Of a stretch of 64,000 nucleotides of DNA, positions 7,084 through 17,282 are shown one piece after another. The notes beneath the pieces are model-generated. The model saw only the letters and a list, made by a program, of their open reading frames with translations. It did not search any database and was not told the origin of the DNA. The stretch spans positions 186,001 to 250,000 of the forward strand of contig NZ_CABVLY010000001.1 of NCBI RefSeq assembly GCF_902498995.1, given 5' to 3'. The number at the start of each line of letters is the position of its first letter. Within the stretch, counting starts at the first letter, position 1. The DNA is from Burkholderia anthina. GTDB lineage: Bacteria; Pseudomonadota; Gammaproteobacteria; Burkholderiales; Burkholderiaceae. Both the position numbers and the translations under genes were made by a program.

Positions 7084-8409
7084 ATGCAACGAAAGATGCT
7101 CGACGCCGCCGTACGCTGCTTCGCCGGCGCCGCGTTCGCGACGGCCGCCTGCGCCGCATCCGCCGGCACGCTGACGATCGCGACGCTGAACAACCCCGAC
7201 ATGATCGAGCTGAAGAAGCTGTCGCCGGCGTTCGAGAAGGCGAACCCCGACATCAAGCTGAACTGGGTGATCCTCGAGGAGAACGTGCTGCGCCAGCGCG
7301 CGACCACCGACATCACGACCGGCAGCGGCCAGTTCGACGTGATGGCGATCGGCACCTACGAGACGCCGCAGTGGGGCAAGCGCGGCTGGCTCGCGCCGAT
7401 GACGGGGCTGCCCGCCGATTACGACCTGAACGACATCGTGAAGACCGCGCGCGACAGCCTGTCGTACAACGGCCAGCTCTACGCGCTGCCGTTCTACGTC
7501 GAAAGCTCGATGACGTTCTACCGGAAAGACCTGTTCGCGGCGAAGGGGCTCAAGATGCCCGACCAGCCGACCTACGACCAGATCGCCGAATTCGCGGACA
7601 AGCTCACCGACAAGGCGAAGGGCACCTACGGCATCTGCCTGCGCGGCAAGGCCGGCTGGGGCGAGAACATGGCGTACGTGTCGACGGTCGTGAACACGTT
7701 CGGCGGGCGCTGGTTCGACGAGAACTGGAACGCGCAACTCACGTCGCCCGAGTGGAAGAAGGCGATCACGTTCTACGTGAATCTGCTGAAGAAAGACGGC
7801 CCGCCGGGAGCGAGCTCGAACGGCTTCAACGAGAACCTGACGCTGACCGCATCGGGCAAGTGCGCGATGTGGATCGACGCGACGGTCGCGGCCGGGATGC
7901 TCTATAACAAACAGCAGTCGCAGGTTGCCGACAAGATCGGCTTCGCGGCCGCGCCGGTCGCCGTCACGCCGAAGGGCTCGCACTGGCTGTGGGCGTGGGC
8001 GCTGGCCGTGCCGAAGACGTCGAAGCAGCAGGACGCCGCGCGCAAGTTCATCGCGTGGGCGACCTCCAAGCAGTACGTCGAGATGGTCGGCAAGGACGAA
8101 GGCTGGGCGTCGGTGCCGCCGGGCACGCGCACGTCGACCTACCAGCGCCCCGAGTACAAGGCCGCCGCGCCGTTCTCGGACTTCGTGCTGAAGGCGATCG
8201 AGACGGCCGATCCGAACGATCCGTCGCTGAAGAAGGTGCCGTACACGGGCGTGCAGTACGTCGGGATTCCTGAATTCCAGTCGTTCGGCACGGTGGTCGG
8301 CCAGGCGATCGCCGGTGCGGTTGCCGGCCAGATGACGGTCGACCAGGCGCTCGCCGCCGGACAGGCCGCGGCGGACCGCGCGGTGCGCCAGGCCGGCTAC
8401 AAGAAGTAA
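7084..8409 (+). CDS. Polyol ABC transporter periplasmic substrate-binding protein (SmoE-like)
   Basis: This 441-residue family 1 extracellular solute-binding protein delivers sugar alcohols to the downstream permeases. The N-terminus is a signal peptide (MQRKMLDAAVRCF, hydrophobic stretch, cleavage likely after CAASA). The mature part starts GTLTIATLNNPDM, as in sorbitol/mannitol-binding proteins. Family stretches include YALPFYVESSMTFYRKDLF, GENMAYVSTVVNTFGGRWFD and the late FAAAPVAVTPKGSHWLWAWALAVP block. A GGAG precedes the ATG. A GC-rich hairpin follows the stop codon and may raise its expression relative to the permease genes. The ligand is probably sorbitol, mannitol or D-arabinitol. 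Confidence 0.92.
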   Translation: MQRKMLDAAVRCFAGAAFATAACAASAGTLTIATLNNPDMIELKKLSPAFEKANPDIKLNWVILEENVLRQRATTDITTGSGQFDVMAIGTYETPQWGKRGWLAPMTGLPADYDLNDIVKTARDSLSYNGQLYALPFYVESSMTFYRKDLFAAKGLKMPDQPTYDQIAEFADKLTDKAKGTYGICLRGKAGWGENMAYVSTVVNTFGGRWFDENWNAQLTSPEWKKAITFYVNLLKKDGPPGASSNGFNENLTLTASGKCAMWIDATVAAGMLYNKQQSQVADKIGFAAAPVAVTPKGSHWLWAWALAVPKTSKQQDAARKFIAWATSKQYVEMVGKDEGWASVPPGTRTSTYQRPEYKAAAPFSDFVLKAIETADPNDPSLKKVPYTGVQYVGIPEFQSFGTVVGQAIAGAVAGQMTVDQALAAGQAAADRAVRQAGYKK

Positions 8410-8414
8410 CGCGT

Positions 8415-8448
8415 CCCGCACCGTGCGCGTCGTCGCGCGCGGTGCGGG
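8415..8448 (+). repeat. GC-rich hairpin between binding-protein and permease genes
   Basis: The arms cccgcaccgtgcgcg (8415-8429) and cgcgcgcggtgcggg (8434-8448) pair at 14 of 15 positions around a TCGT loop. There is no T-run, so it is not a terminator. Hairpins at this place commonly stabilise the upstream binding-protein message or partially attenuate downstream transcription. Confidence 0.6.
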
Positions 8449-8511
8449 TCGCGCCAGCAGAAAGGCGGGCAGGCCGTTCGCACCCGCGCCTCAACCGGAG
8501 GGACTCCGATC

Positions 8512-9459
8512 ATGCGTCATTTACGTCTTCCCCTGAGCCACGCGCCGTCGGTCGGCGATGCGGCGTCGCCGCCGGGCGCACCGCGCCGCGCGCGCGGCGG
8601 CGCACGCTGGCTCGTCTCGCCGTCCGTCGCGGTGCTGCTGCTGTGGATGTCGATTCCGCTCGCGATGACGATCTGGTATTCGTTCTCGCGCTACAACCTG
8701 CTGAACCCGGACGTGAAGGGCTTCGCCGGGCTCGACAACTACCGCTTCCTCGCGACCGATCCGTCGTTCCTGCCGGCGATCTGGCACACGCTCGTGCTGA
8801 TCGGCGCGGTGCTCGCGATCACGGTGGTCGGCGGCGTGCTGATGGCCGTGCTGTTCGATCGCAAGTTCTACGGGCAGGGCGTGGCGCGCCTGCTCGCGAT
8901 CGCGCCGTTCTTCGTGATGCCGACGGTGGCCGCGCTGATCTGGAAGAACATGATCCTGCATCCGGTGTACGGGCTCGTCGCGACCGCGATGCGCGCGCTC
9001 GGGATGACACCGATCGACTGGTTCGCCGATTACCCGCTCACCGCCGTGATCATGATCGTCGCGTGGCAGTGGCTGCCGTTCGCGTTCCTGATCCTGTTCA
9101 CCGCGATCCAGTCGCTCGACCAGGAGCAGAAGGAAGCCGCGCGCATCGACGGCGCCGGCCCGATCGCGATGTTCTTCTACATCACGCTGCCGCACCTGAA
9201 GCGCGCGATCGCCGTGGTCGTGATGATGGAGACCATCTTCCTGCTGTCGATCTTCGCGGAGATCTACACGACGACGGGCGGCGGCCCGGGCGACGCGACC
9301 ACCAACCTGTCGTACCTGATCTACGCGCTCGGCCTGCAGCAGTTCGACGTCGGCCTCGCGTCCGCGGGCGGGATCATCGCCGTCGTGGTTGCGAACGTCG
9401 TGTCGTTCTTCCTCGTGCGGATGCTCGCGCGCAACCTGAAGGGAGAGTACGAGAAATGA
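8512..9459 (+). CDS. Polyol ABC transporter permease 1 (SmoF/MalF-like)
   Basis: This 315-residue inner-membrane permease has about six hydrophobic helices and the EAA loop (EQKEAARIDGAGPIAMFFYITLPHLK) that docks on the ATPase. The ATG follows a GGAGGGACTCCGATC Shine-Dalgarno. Its stop overlaps the next start (ATGA), so the two permeases are probably made in equal amounts. By family it belongs to the MalF-type carbohydrate permeases of CUT1 importers. Confidence 0.92.
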   Translation: MRHLRLPLSHAPSVGDAASPPGAPRRARGGARWLVSPSVAVLLLWMSIPLAMTIWYSFSRYNLLNPDVKGFAGLDNYRFLATDPSFLPAIWHTLVLIGAVLAITVVGGVLMAVLFDRKFYGQGVARLLAIAPFFVMPTVAALIWKNMILHPVYGLVATAMRALGMTPIDWFADYPLTAVIMIVAWQWLPFAFLILFTAIQSLDQEQKEAARIDGAGPIAMFFYITLPHLKRAIAVVVMMETIFLLSIFAEIYTTTGGGPGDATTNLSYLIYALGLQQFDVGLASAGGIIAVVVANVVSFFLVRMLARNLKGEYEK

Positions 9460-10307
9460 GCGACCTCACTTTCGAAGGCCGGCGCACGCCGGCCGCGTTC
9501 GACCTCGTGCGGCGTGCGCTGCCCGGCGCGCTCGCTTGGCTCATCGCGCTGCTGCTGTTCTTCCCGATCTTCTGGATGGCGATCACCGCATTCAAGACCG
9601 AGCAGCAGGCGTATGCATCGACGCTGTTCTTCGTGCCGACGCTCGACAGCTTCCGCGAGGTGTTCGCACGCAGCAACTACTTCGCGTTCGCGTGGAATTC
9701 GGTGCTGATCTCGGCGGGCGTCACGGTGATCTCGCTGCTGCTCGCGGTGCCGGCCGCCTACGCGATGGCGTTCTTCCCGAACCACCGCACGCAGAAGGTG
9801 CTGCTGTGGATGCTGTCGACCAAGATGATGCCGTCGGTCGGCGTGCTGGTGCCGATCTACCTGCTGTGGAAGAACGCGGGGCTGCTCGATACCGTGTCGG
9901 GCCTCGTGATCGTCTACACGCTGATCAACCTGCCGATCGCGGTGTGGATGACCTTCACGTACTTCAACGAAATCCCGAAGGACATCCTCGAAGCCGGCCG
10001 CATCGACGGCGCATCGACGTGGCAGGAGATCGTCTACCTGCTGATGCCGATGGCGCTGCCGGGGCTTGCGTCCACCGCGCTGCTGCTCGTGATCCTGTCG
10101 TGGAACGAGGCGTTCTGGAGCATCAACCTGTCGAGCTCGAACGCCGCGCCGCTGACCGTGTTCATCGCGTCGTACTCGAGCCCCGAGGGCCTGTTCTGGG
10201 CGAAGCTGTCCGCAGCTTCCCTGCTCGCGGTCGCGCCGATCCTGATCGTCGGCTGGCTGTCGCAGAAGCAGCTCGTGCGCGGTCTCACGTTCGGAGCGGT
10301 CAAATGA
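9456..10307 (+). CDS. Polyol ABC transporter permease 2 (SmoG/MalG-like)
   Basis: This 283-residue MalG-type permease has an N-terminal helix (LAWLIALLLFFPIFWMAITAFK), about six transmembrane segments, and the EAA loop PKDILEAGRIDGASTWQEIVYLLMPMALPG. The start overlaps the previous gene by 4 nt (ATGA), and the end overlaps the HAD phosphatase gene by 4 nt, an arrangement of strict translational coupling. It forms the translocation pore with permease 1. Confidence 0.92.
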   Translation: MSDLTFEGRRTPAAFDLVRRALPGALAWLIALLLFFPIFWMAITAFKTEQQAYASTLFFVPTLDSFREVFARSNYFAFAWNSVLISAGVTVISLLLAVPAAYAMAFFPNHRTQKVLLWMLSTKMMPSVGVLVPIYLLWKNAGLLDTVSGLVIVYTLINLPIAVWMTFTYFNEIPKDILEAGRIDGASTWQEIVYLLMPMALPGLASTALLLVILSWNEAFWSINLSSSNAAPLTVFIASYSSPEGLFWAKLSAASLLAVAPILIVGWLSQKQLVRGLTFGAVK

Positions 10308-11002
10308 GCGCGGCCGGCGAAGGGACGAACGTGCTGATCTGCGACTGCGACGGCGTGCTGATCGACAGCGAGGCCGTGGCCGCCGACGTGATCGTGCGCG
10401 AGCTCGATGCGCGCTGGCCGGGTGTCGATGCGCGGCCGGCGGTGATGCCGCTGCTCGGGCTGCGCATCGAGCGCGTGCTGGCCGGCGCGGGCGAAGCGGC
10501 CGGACGCGCGCTGTCGGCCGACGACGTCGACGCGATTCGCCGCGCGGTCGAGACGGCGGCCGTCAATGCGCCGATGGTCGACGGCATCGACGCGGCGCTG
10601 GCCGCGATCCGGCTGACCACGGCATGCGCGAGCAACAGCTACCGCGCATACGTCGAGGCGGCGCTCGCGCGCACCGGCCTCGCGCGCTTCTTCGGCGACC
10701 GGCTGTTCTGCGCGGACGCCGTCGCGCGCCCGAAGCCGGCGCCCGACGTGTATCTCGCGGCCGCGCACGCGCTCGGCGTCGTGCCCGCGCAATGCCTCGT
10801 CGTCGAGGACAGCGCGACCGGCATCACCGCGGCCGCCGCGGCCGGCATGACCGTGCTCGGCTTCGTCGGCGGCGGGCATGCGTCGGCCGCGCAGATCGAC
10901 GCGCTGCGCGGGATCGGCGCGCGTCACGTATTCGACGACATGCACGAGCTGCCCGGCTACGTCGCGCGCTGGCAGGCGACGGGCGCGGTGCTGCCGAACT
11001 AG
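10304..11002 (+). CDS. HAD-family phosphatase of the polyol operon
   Basis: This 232-residue haloacid-dehalogenase hydrolase of the beta-phosphoglucomutase-like type has motif I CDCDGVLIDSE, motif II CASNSYR, the Lys in ARPKPAPDVYL, and motif IV VVEDSATGI. It starts on an ATGA overlap with permease 2. Its substrate is unknown. HAD phosphatases recur in hexitol ABC operons and may dephosphorylate sugar phosphates that accumulate or arise as side products. A housekeeping phosphoglycolate role is less likely because of the operon position. Confidence 0.85.
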   Translation: MSAAGEGTNVLICDCDGVLIDSEAVAADVIVRELDARWPGVDARPAVMPLLGLRIERVLAGAGEAAGRALSADDVDAIRRAVETAAVNAPMVDGIDAALAAIRLTTACASNSYRAYVEAALARTGLARFFGDRLFCADAVARPKPAPDVYLAAAHALGVVPAQCLVVEDSATGITAAAAAGMTVLGFVGGGHASAAQIDALRGIGARHVFDDMHELPGYVARWQATGAVLPN

Positions 11003-11068
11003 CAACCACGAACGATTGCGCGCCGCGCTTGAACGACGCGGCGCATCACGAACGAACGGAGACAGACC

Positions 11069-12178
<1,110 letters not shown>

Positions 12179-12191
12179 GGGCGCGCGCCGG

Positions 12192-13076
12192 TCAGAGGCG
12201 CAGGTGCGCGGCCAGGTGGTCGACGAACGCGCGCAGCTTCGGCGTCGGATGGCGGCCTGACGGCCACAGCACGTAGACCGGCGTGCGGCTCGCGACGTGC
12301 TCGGCGAGCACCGCGCGCAGCGTGCCGTCGTCGAGCGCGTCGCGCACGAAGAACTCGGGCAGGCACGCGATGCCGAGCCCGCGCAGCGTGAAGCACAGGC
12401 GTGTTTCCGCGTTGTTGCTGACCATCGATACCGGCACCTCCGGCGGCGTGCCGGCGCGCGGCGCGCGCAACGGCCAGATCTCGAGCTTGCCGCTGCTCGG
12501 GAAGCGGAAGTGCAGGCAGCGGTGCTGCGCGAGATCGGCCGGCGTGCGCGGCGTGCCGTGCCGCTCGAGGTAGTCGGGCGACGCGACGAGGTGCTGGCGG
12601 AAGTAGCCGAGCAGCCGCGACGACAGCCGCGAATCCGTCGGCCGGCCGGTGCGCAGCACCACGTCGAAGCCTTCGTCGACCACGTCGACGATCCGGTCGT
12701 TGAAGTCGATGTCGAGCTCGATCTCCGGATACGCGGCCATGAAATCGGCGAGCACCGGCAGCAGCAGCGTGCCGATCGTCGGCAGGCTCATGCGCAGTCG
12801 CCCGCGCGGCGCTTCGGCGCTGTGCGTCAATTCCTGCTCGGCCGCGTCGATCTCCGCGATCACGCGCCGGCATCGTTCGAGAAAGCGCGCGCCTTCCGCG
12901 GTCAGCGTGATGCTGCGCGTGCTGCGGTGAAAGAGCCGCACGTTCAGCCGGGCCTCGAGCCGCGCGATGCGCTTGCCGATCGCGGACGCCGACAGCCCGA
13001 GCGCGCGGCCGGCCGCGACGAAGCTGCGCGTTTCCGCGACCTGGACGAACACGACGAAGCCGCCAAGATTTTCCAT
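12192..13076 (-). CDS. LysR-family transcriptional regulator, divergent from MFS exporter
   Basis: This 294-residue LysR regulator has an N-terminal winged helix (VQVAETRSFVAAGRALGLSASAIGKRIARLEARLNVRLFHR) and a C-terminal effector domain of the periplasmic-binding-protein type. The helix-turn-helix sequence (SASAIGKRIARLE, STRSITLT) is typical of the CrgA/AaeR-like branch. It converges with the polyol ATPase gene and is divergent from the small ORF and MFS gene at 13190-14583, which are its likely targets. The ligand is unknown. Confidence 0.9.
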   Translation of the reverse strand: MENLGGFVVFVQVAETRSFVAAGRALGLSASAIGKRIARLEARLNVRLFHRSTRSITLTAEGARFLERCRRVIAEIDAAEQELTHSAEAPRGRLRMSLPTIGTLLLPVLADFMAAYPEIELDIDFNDRIVDVVDEGFDVVLRTGRPTDSRLSSRLLGYFRQHLVASPDYLERHGTPRTPADLAQHRCLHFRFPSSGKLEIWPLRAPRAGTPPEVPVSMVSNNAETRLCFTLRGLGIACLPEFFVRDALDDGTLRAVLAEHVASRTPVYVLWPSGRHPTPKLRAFVDHLAAHLRL

Positions 13077-13189
13077 GGAGGTTCCCGATTGCGGACACCG
13101 ATGTCCGGAGTGTCCGGAACTCTAACCCGGTTTTTCTTCCCGCGCCGGCTCCCTACGATGGGCGTTCCTTCATCGTTCGAGGTCACGCC

Positions 13190-13342
13190 ATGTCATCCCT
13201 GCCTGTCACTGCCCATCGCGGCGAACCGGACGCCGCGCCCGATCGTGCGCGGGCCGAGATGCGGTACGAAGGAATGCACGGGCGCGCCGTCGCCGACGTG
13301 CGCGATGCGGGGCATCGCGTCGACGACCGGAGCGCGGCATGA
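13190..13342 (+). CDS. Small ORF (50 aa) coupled to the MFS gene
   Basis: The ORF is preceded by GAGG at 8-nt spacing and ends in an ATGA overlap with the MFS start at 13339. The product begins MSSLPVTAHRGEPDAAP and ends VRDAGHRVDDRSAA; it is hydrophilic, without membrane segment or signal. I do not recognise it. It could be a regulatory leader peptide, a small protein, or a device to bring ribosomes to the MFS start, which itself has no clear Shine-Dalgarno. Ribosome binding site, overlap and lack of internal stops support translation; conservation is unknown. Confidence 0.45.
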   Translation: MSSLPVTAHRGEPDAAPDRARAEMRYEGMHGRAVADVRDAGHRVDDRSAA

Positions 13343-14583
13343 GCGAATGCGTATCCGTTTCCGACTCCGCGTCCGTCTCCGACCGGGCGGCCGATCCGGC
13401 ATCGGGTTCGTCTGCCCCGGTGCGCGCGCGCCTGCCGGTCGCGAACCTGCTGGCGCTGGCGACCGCCGGCTTCATCACGATCCTCACCGAAGCGTTGCCG
13501 GCCGGCCTGCTGCCGTTGATGAGCGTCGACCTGCACGTGACCGAGGCGCTGATCGGCCAGCTCGTGACCGTCTATGCGCTCGGCTCGATCGTCGCGGCGA
13601 TTCCGCTCGTCGCCGCGACGCGCGCGATGCGCCGGCGCCCGCTGCTGATCGCGGCGCTGGCCGGCTTCGTCGTGTCGAATGCGCTGACGGCCGCGTCGCC
13701 GTACTACGCGCTCACGCTTGCCGCGCGCTTCGTCGCGGGCATGTCGGCCGGGCTGCTGTGGGCGCTGCTGGCCGGCTATGCGAGCCGGATGGTCGACGCG
13801 TCGGCGCGCGGCCGCGCGATCGCGGTCGCGATGCTCGGTGCGCCGGTCGCGATGTCGATCGGCATCCCGGCCGGGACCGCGCTCGGCGCGATGTTCGGCT
13901 GGCGCATCGCGTTCGCGGGCATCACGGTCGCGGCGCTCGCGCTGATCGGCTGGATCCGGCTGCGCGTGCCCGACTATCCGGGGCAGCAGGCCGGCACACG
14001 CGAGCCGGTGCTCGGCGTGCTCACGCTGCCGGGCGTGCGGCCGGTGCTGGTCGTGATGTTCGCGTACGTGCTCGCGCACAACATGCTGTACACGTACATC
14101 GCACCGTTTCTCGCGGGCGTGCGGATGGGCGCGCAGGTCGATGCGGTGCTGTTCGTGTTCGGCGTCGCGTCGCTGGTCGGCATCGCCCTGACGGGCGCAT
14201 GGATCGGCGCCGCGCAGCGGCGGCTGACGCTCGCGAGCATCGCGCTGTTCGCGCTTGCTGCGGCGATGCTCGGTGCGGGTGCCGGGATGACGATCGTCTA
14301 TGCGGGTGTCGCGTTGTGGGGGCTCGCGTTCGGCGGCGCGCCGACGCTGTTCCAGACGGCCACCGCGAACGCGGCCGGCGACGCGGCCGATGTCGCGCAG
14401 TCGATGCTGGTGACGGTGTGGAACCTCGCGATCGCGGGCGGCGGCATCGCGGGCGGCATGCTGCTCGGCGCGACGGGCGCGGGGTCGATTCCGTGGGTGC
14501 TCGTCGCGCTGCTGGCGGCGGCGTGGCTCGGCGCATGGCGCGCGCACCGGCATGCGTTTCCGGCACCGGCCGTTGCCGCGTGA
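13339..14583 (+). CDS. MFS transporter, DHA1-type (sugar/drug exporter-like)
   Basis: This 414-residue major facilitator has 12 predicted helices, beginning at about residue 32 (PVANLLALATAGFITILTEALPAGLLPLMS). The TEALPAGLLPLMS stretch is typical of the arabinose-efflux (AraJ/YdhP/SotB-like) branch of DHA1. The first 30 residues are a Ser/Asp-rich cytoplasmic tail. It overlaps the preceding small ORF by 4 nt. The gene converges with the SorC-type regulator gene 13 bp away. Its position inside a polyol island suggests a sugar or polyol efflux role, but drug efflux is possible. Confidence 0.88.
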   Translation: MSECVSVSDSASVSDRAADPASGSSAPVRARLPVANLLALATAGFITILTEALPAGLLPLMSVDLHVTEALIGQLVTVYALGSIVAAIPLVAATRAMRRRPLLIAALAGFVVSNALTAASPYYALTLAARFVAGMSAGLLWALLAGYASRMVDASARGRAIAVAMLGAPVAMSIGIPAGTALGAMFGWRIAFAGITVAALALIGWIRLRVPDYPGQQAGTREPVLGVLTLPGVRPVLVVMFAYVLAHNMLYTYIAPFLAGVRMGAQVDAVLFVFGVASLVGIALTGAWIGAAQRRLTLASIALFALAAAMLGAGAGMTIVYAGVALWGLAFGGAPTLFQTATANAAGDAADVAQSMLVTVWNLAIAGGGIAGGMLLGATGAGSIPWVLVALLAAAWLGAWRAHRHAFPAPAVAA

Positions 14584-14596
14584 GCCTGCGGCGGCG

Positions 14597-15553
14597 TCAG
14601 GCCGCCTTCGCTTCGAGCGCCGCGCGTGCGCAGGTTTCGTCGGTGACGAGCCCCGACAGCCAGCCGCCGCGCAGCGCGGCGATCACCGCGTCGCGCTTCT
14701 TCGGGCCGCCGGCGAATGCGATCGTCGGGCGCCTGGGCGGCGTGCCGAGCGCGACGCTCGTCACGCGTCCGCTTGTCGAGACGTCGATCCGCTTGCCCTG
14801 CGCATCGATCGGCACGCCGAGCAGTTCGGCCACCGCGCCGAGCGCGGTCATCTCGTCGCGCTCCTGCTCGGTGATGAAGCCGTCTTCGTAGAGCGGGCAG
14901 TGCGGGCCGATGTTGCCGACCCCGACGAACGCGACGTCGGCCTGGCCCGACAGCGCATCGACGATCCGGTACAGCCGGTGATTGCACCATTGCGCGCGCT
15001 CGGCGGCGCTGTCGGCGAACAGCGGCGCGGGCAGCAGGAAGTGCTTGCTGCCGGTTTTTTCGGAGATGTACTGCGCGACGTCGTAGCGGTTCGACGAGCC
15101 GTCGGCCGCGATCGCGCCGACCATCGATACGAGGCGGTGCTGCGGCCGGTCGATCTGCGCGATCTGTGCGACTGCGGCCTTCAGCGTCCGGCCGCTGCTC
15201 ACGGCGATCACCATCGGCCGCGTCTCGTTCAGGTAGCGCTCCATCACCTGCGCGCCGGCGACCGCGAGCTTGCGGTCGATCGCTTCGGGCGCGTCGGCAT
15301 CGACGGGCACGACTTCGCACATCGCGAGGCCATAGCGTTTCGACAACTGCGCGCCGAGGTCGAGACAGTCGGCGAGCTGATGATCGACGCGCACGCGGAT
15401 CAAATTCTTCTCGACCGCGAACGCGACGAGGCGCTGCGCGACCGGGCGCGACACCTGCAGCTTCTCGGCGATTTCGTTCTGCGTGTCGCCCGCGACGTAG
15501 TAGAGCCACGCGGCACGCGTGGCGAGATCGAGTTTTTCTGAGGACTTGGACAC
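14597..15553 (-). CDS. SorC/DeoR-family sugar-responsive regulator (DalR-like)
   Basis: This 318-residue regulator has an N-terminal helix-turn-helix (TRAAWLYYVAGDTQNEIAEKLQVSRPVAQRLVAFAVEKNLIRV) and a C-terminal sugar-phosphate-type binding domain (SSGRTLKAAVAQ, VSMVGAIAADGSSNRYDVAQYISEKTG, VGVGNIGPHCPLYEDGFIT). It is the third gene of the leftward dalD-xylB operon. SorC-family DalR controls the D-arabitol genes of Klebsiella, which fits. The start is taken as GTG (VSKSSEKLDL); no ATG or good Shine-Dalgarno is available. It is the likely ligand of the two matching operators at 3790-3822 and 18741-18783. Confidence 0.88.
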   Translation of the reverse strand: MSKSSEKLDLATRAAWLYYVAGDTQNEIAEKLQVSRPVAQRLVAFAVEKNLIRVRVDHQLADCLDLGAQLSKRYGLAMCEVVPVDADAPEAIDRKLAVAGAQVMERYLNETRPMVIAVSSGRTLKAAVAQIAQIDRPQHRLVSMVGAIAADGSSNRYDVAQYISEKTGSKHFLLPAPLFADSAAERAQWCNHRLYRIVDALSGQADVAFVGVGNIGPHCPLYEDGFITEQERDEMTALGAVAELLGVPIDAQGKRIDVSTSGRVTSVALGTPPRRPTIAFAGGPKKRDAVIAALRGGWLSGLVTDETCARAALEAKAA

Positions 15554-15678
15554 GATAGCGGTTCGGTTCGGATCTGGGGGCCGCCCCCGCGGGCCGGCCG
15601 TCAGGCGGCGCAACGGCATCCACTGTAACGCATGCCGGGTGCGCGGCCGACGGGCGCGGCGCGTCGCCGCGGCGGCGC

Positions 15679-17160
15679 TTACGCGAGCCGTGCGCGCGAT
15701 GGTTCGTAAAGCGGGCGCACGTGACGGTACAGCGAGCGGAACGCGTCGAGGCGCTCGCGCAGCAGCGCATGACGCGCGGCGTCGGGCGCGTATTCGGCGC
15801 GCACCGGCGGCTTGGTCAGCACCGCATGCGGATCGCCGCCGACGGCGAGCCAGCCGAGTCGTGCCGCACCGAGCGCCGCGCCCGTTTCGCCGCCGCCGTG
15901 CTGGCGCGTATGCACGTTCAGCGCATCGGCGATCAGTTGCGCCCAGAACGCGCTGCGTGCGCCGCCGCCGATCAGCGACAGCCGGTCGGTTTCCACGCCG
16001 GCCGTATGCAGCGCATCGAGGCCGTCGGCGAGGCCGAGCGTCACGCCTTCGAGCACCGCGTAGCCGAGATGCGCGCGTTCGGTCGCATGCGTCATCCCGA
16101 AGAACACGCCCTGCGCATACGGATCGTTGTGCGGCGTGCGCTCGCCCGACAGGTAGGGCAGGAACAGCGGCGCCGTCGCGAGCGCATCGGCGTCGAGCGC
16201 TTCGATTTCGGCGAGCAGCGCGGGCTCGTCGGTGCCGGTCAGCTTGCAGACCCAGCGCAGGCAGCTCGCGGCCGACAGCACGACGCTCATCAATTGCCAG
16301 CGATCGGGAATCGCGTGACAGAACGCATGCACGGCCGACGCCGGATTCGGCATGAAGCGGTCGCCGACCACGCTCAGCACGCCCGACGTGCCGAGCGACA
16401 CGAAGCCGTCGCCCGCATGGATCGCGCCGATGCCGAGCGCGCTCGTCGCGTTGTCGCCGCCGCCGCCCGCCACGACGACGGCCTCCGACAGCCCGAGTTC
16501 GCGCGCGACATCCGCGCGCAGCGTGCCGGACGGCGCGTTGCCTTCGACGATGCGCGGCATCTGGTCGCGCGTCATGTCGCATGCGGCGAGCAGCGCGTCG
16601 GACCAATCGCGGCGCGCGACGTCGAGCCACAGCGTGCCGGCCGCGTCGGACGGGTCGGACACCTTCGCGCCCGTGAGCCGGAAGCGCAGGTAATCCTTCG
16701 GCATCAGCACGCACGCGGTGGCGGCGAACACGTCGGGTTCGTGCTTCGCGACCCACAGCAGCTTCGGCGCGGTGAAGCCGGGCATCGCCAGGTTGCCGGC
16801 CAGCGCGTGCAGATCGGGCGCGCGTTCGGTGAGCAGCGCGCATTCGTCGGCGCTGCGCATGTCGTTCCACAGGATCGCCGGGCGCAGCACGCGGTCGTCG
16901 CGGCCGAGCAGCACCGCGCCGTGCATCTGGCCCGACAGGCCGATCCCGCGCACCTGCGCGAATGCGTGAGGATGCCGTTCGCGCAGCGCCGCGAGCGCGG
17001 CGAGCGTGCCCTGCCACCAGTCGTCCGGATGCTGTTCCGCCCAGCGCGGATGCGGCCGCGACACGCTGAACGGCGTGCCCGCGGTGCCGACCACCGTGCC
17101 GTCGGGGGCCAGCAGCAGCACCTTCACTTCCGAGGTGCCGAGGTCGATGCCGAGATACAT
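15679..17160 (-). CDS. xylB: Xylulokinase
   Basis: This 493-residue FGGY kinase phosphorylates D-xylulose to D-xylulose 5-phosphate. The N-terminal phosphate loop is LGIDLGTSEVK, followed by GLSGQMHGAVLLG (substrate binding), LWNDMRS, and the late LIGGGARSAFWAQLIADAL and GAALGAARLG blocks typical of XylB. It lies between the D-arabinitol dehydrogenase gene and the SorC regulator gene in one transcription direction. It would therefore feed the product of arabinitol oxidation into the pentose phosphate pathway. Confidence 0.93.
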   Translation of the reverse strand: MYLGIDLGTSEVKVLLLAPDGTVVGTAGTPFSVSRPHPRWAEQHPDDWWQGTLAALAALRERHPHAFAQVRGIGLSGQMHGAVLLGRDDRVLRPAILWNDMRSADECALLTERAPDLHALAGNLAMPGFTAPKLLWVAKHEPDVFAATACVLMPKDYLRFRLTGAKVSDPSDAAGTLWLDVARRDWSDALLAACDMTRDQMPRIVEGNAPSGTLRADVARELGLSEAVVVAGGGGDNATSALGIGAIHAGDGFVSLGTSGVLSVVGDRFMPNPASAVHAFCHAIPDRWQLMSVVLSAASCLRWVCKLTGTDEPALLAEIEALDADALATAPLFLPYLSGERTPHNDPYAQGVFFGMTHATERAHLGYAVLEGVTLGLADGLDALHTAGVETDRLSLIGGGARSAFWAQLIADALNVHTRQHGGGETGAALGAARLGWLAVGGDPHAVLTKPPVRAEYAPDAARHALLRERLDAFRSLYRHVRPLYEPSRARLA

Positions 17161-17282
17161 GAGCGATCCGTTCCGTCAGTGAGGAGCCGCTACTTTAGCC
17201 GCACGCACGCGTGCATGCCAACGCAGGTTCGCCCGGATGCGAGGCCGCTTGCCAGTGGCCGGCTGCCGGGTATCGGGCCGCG

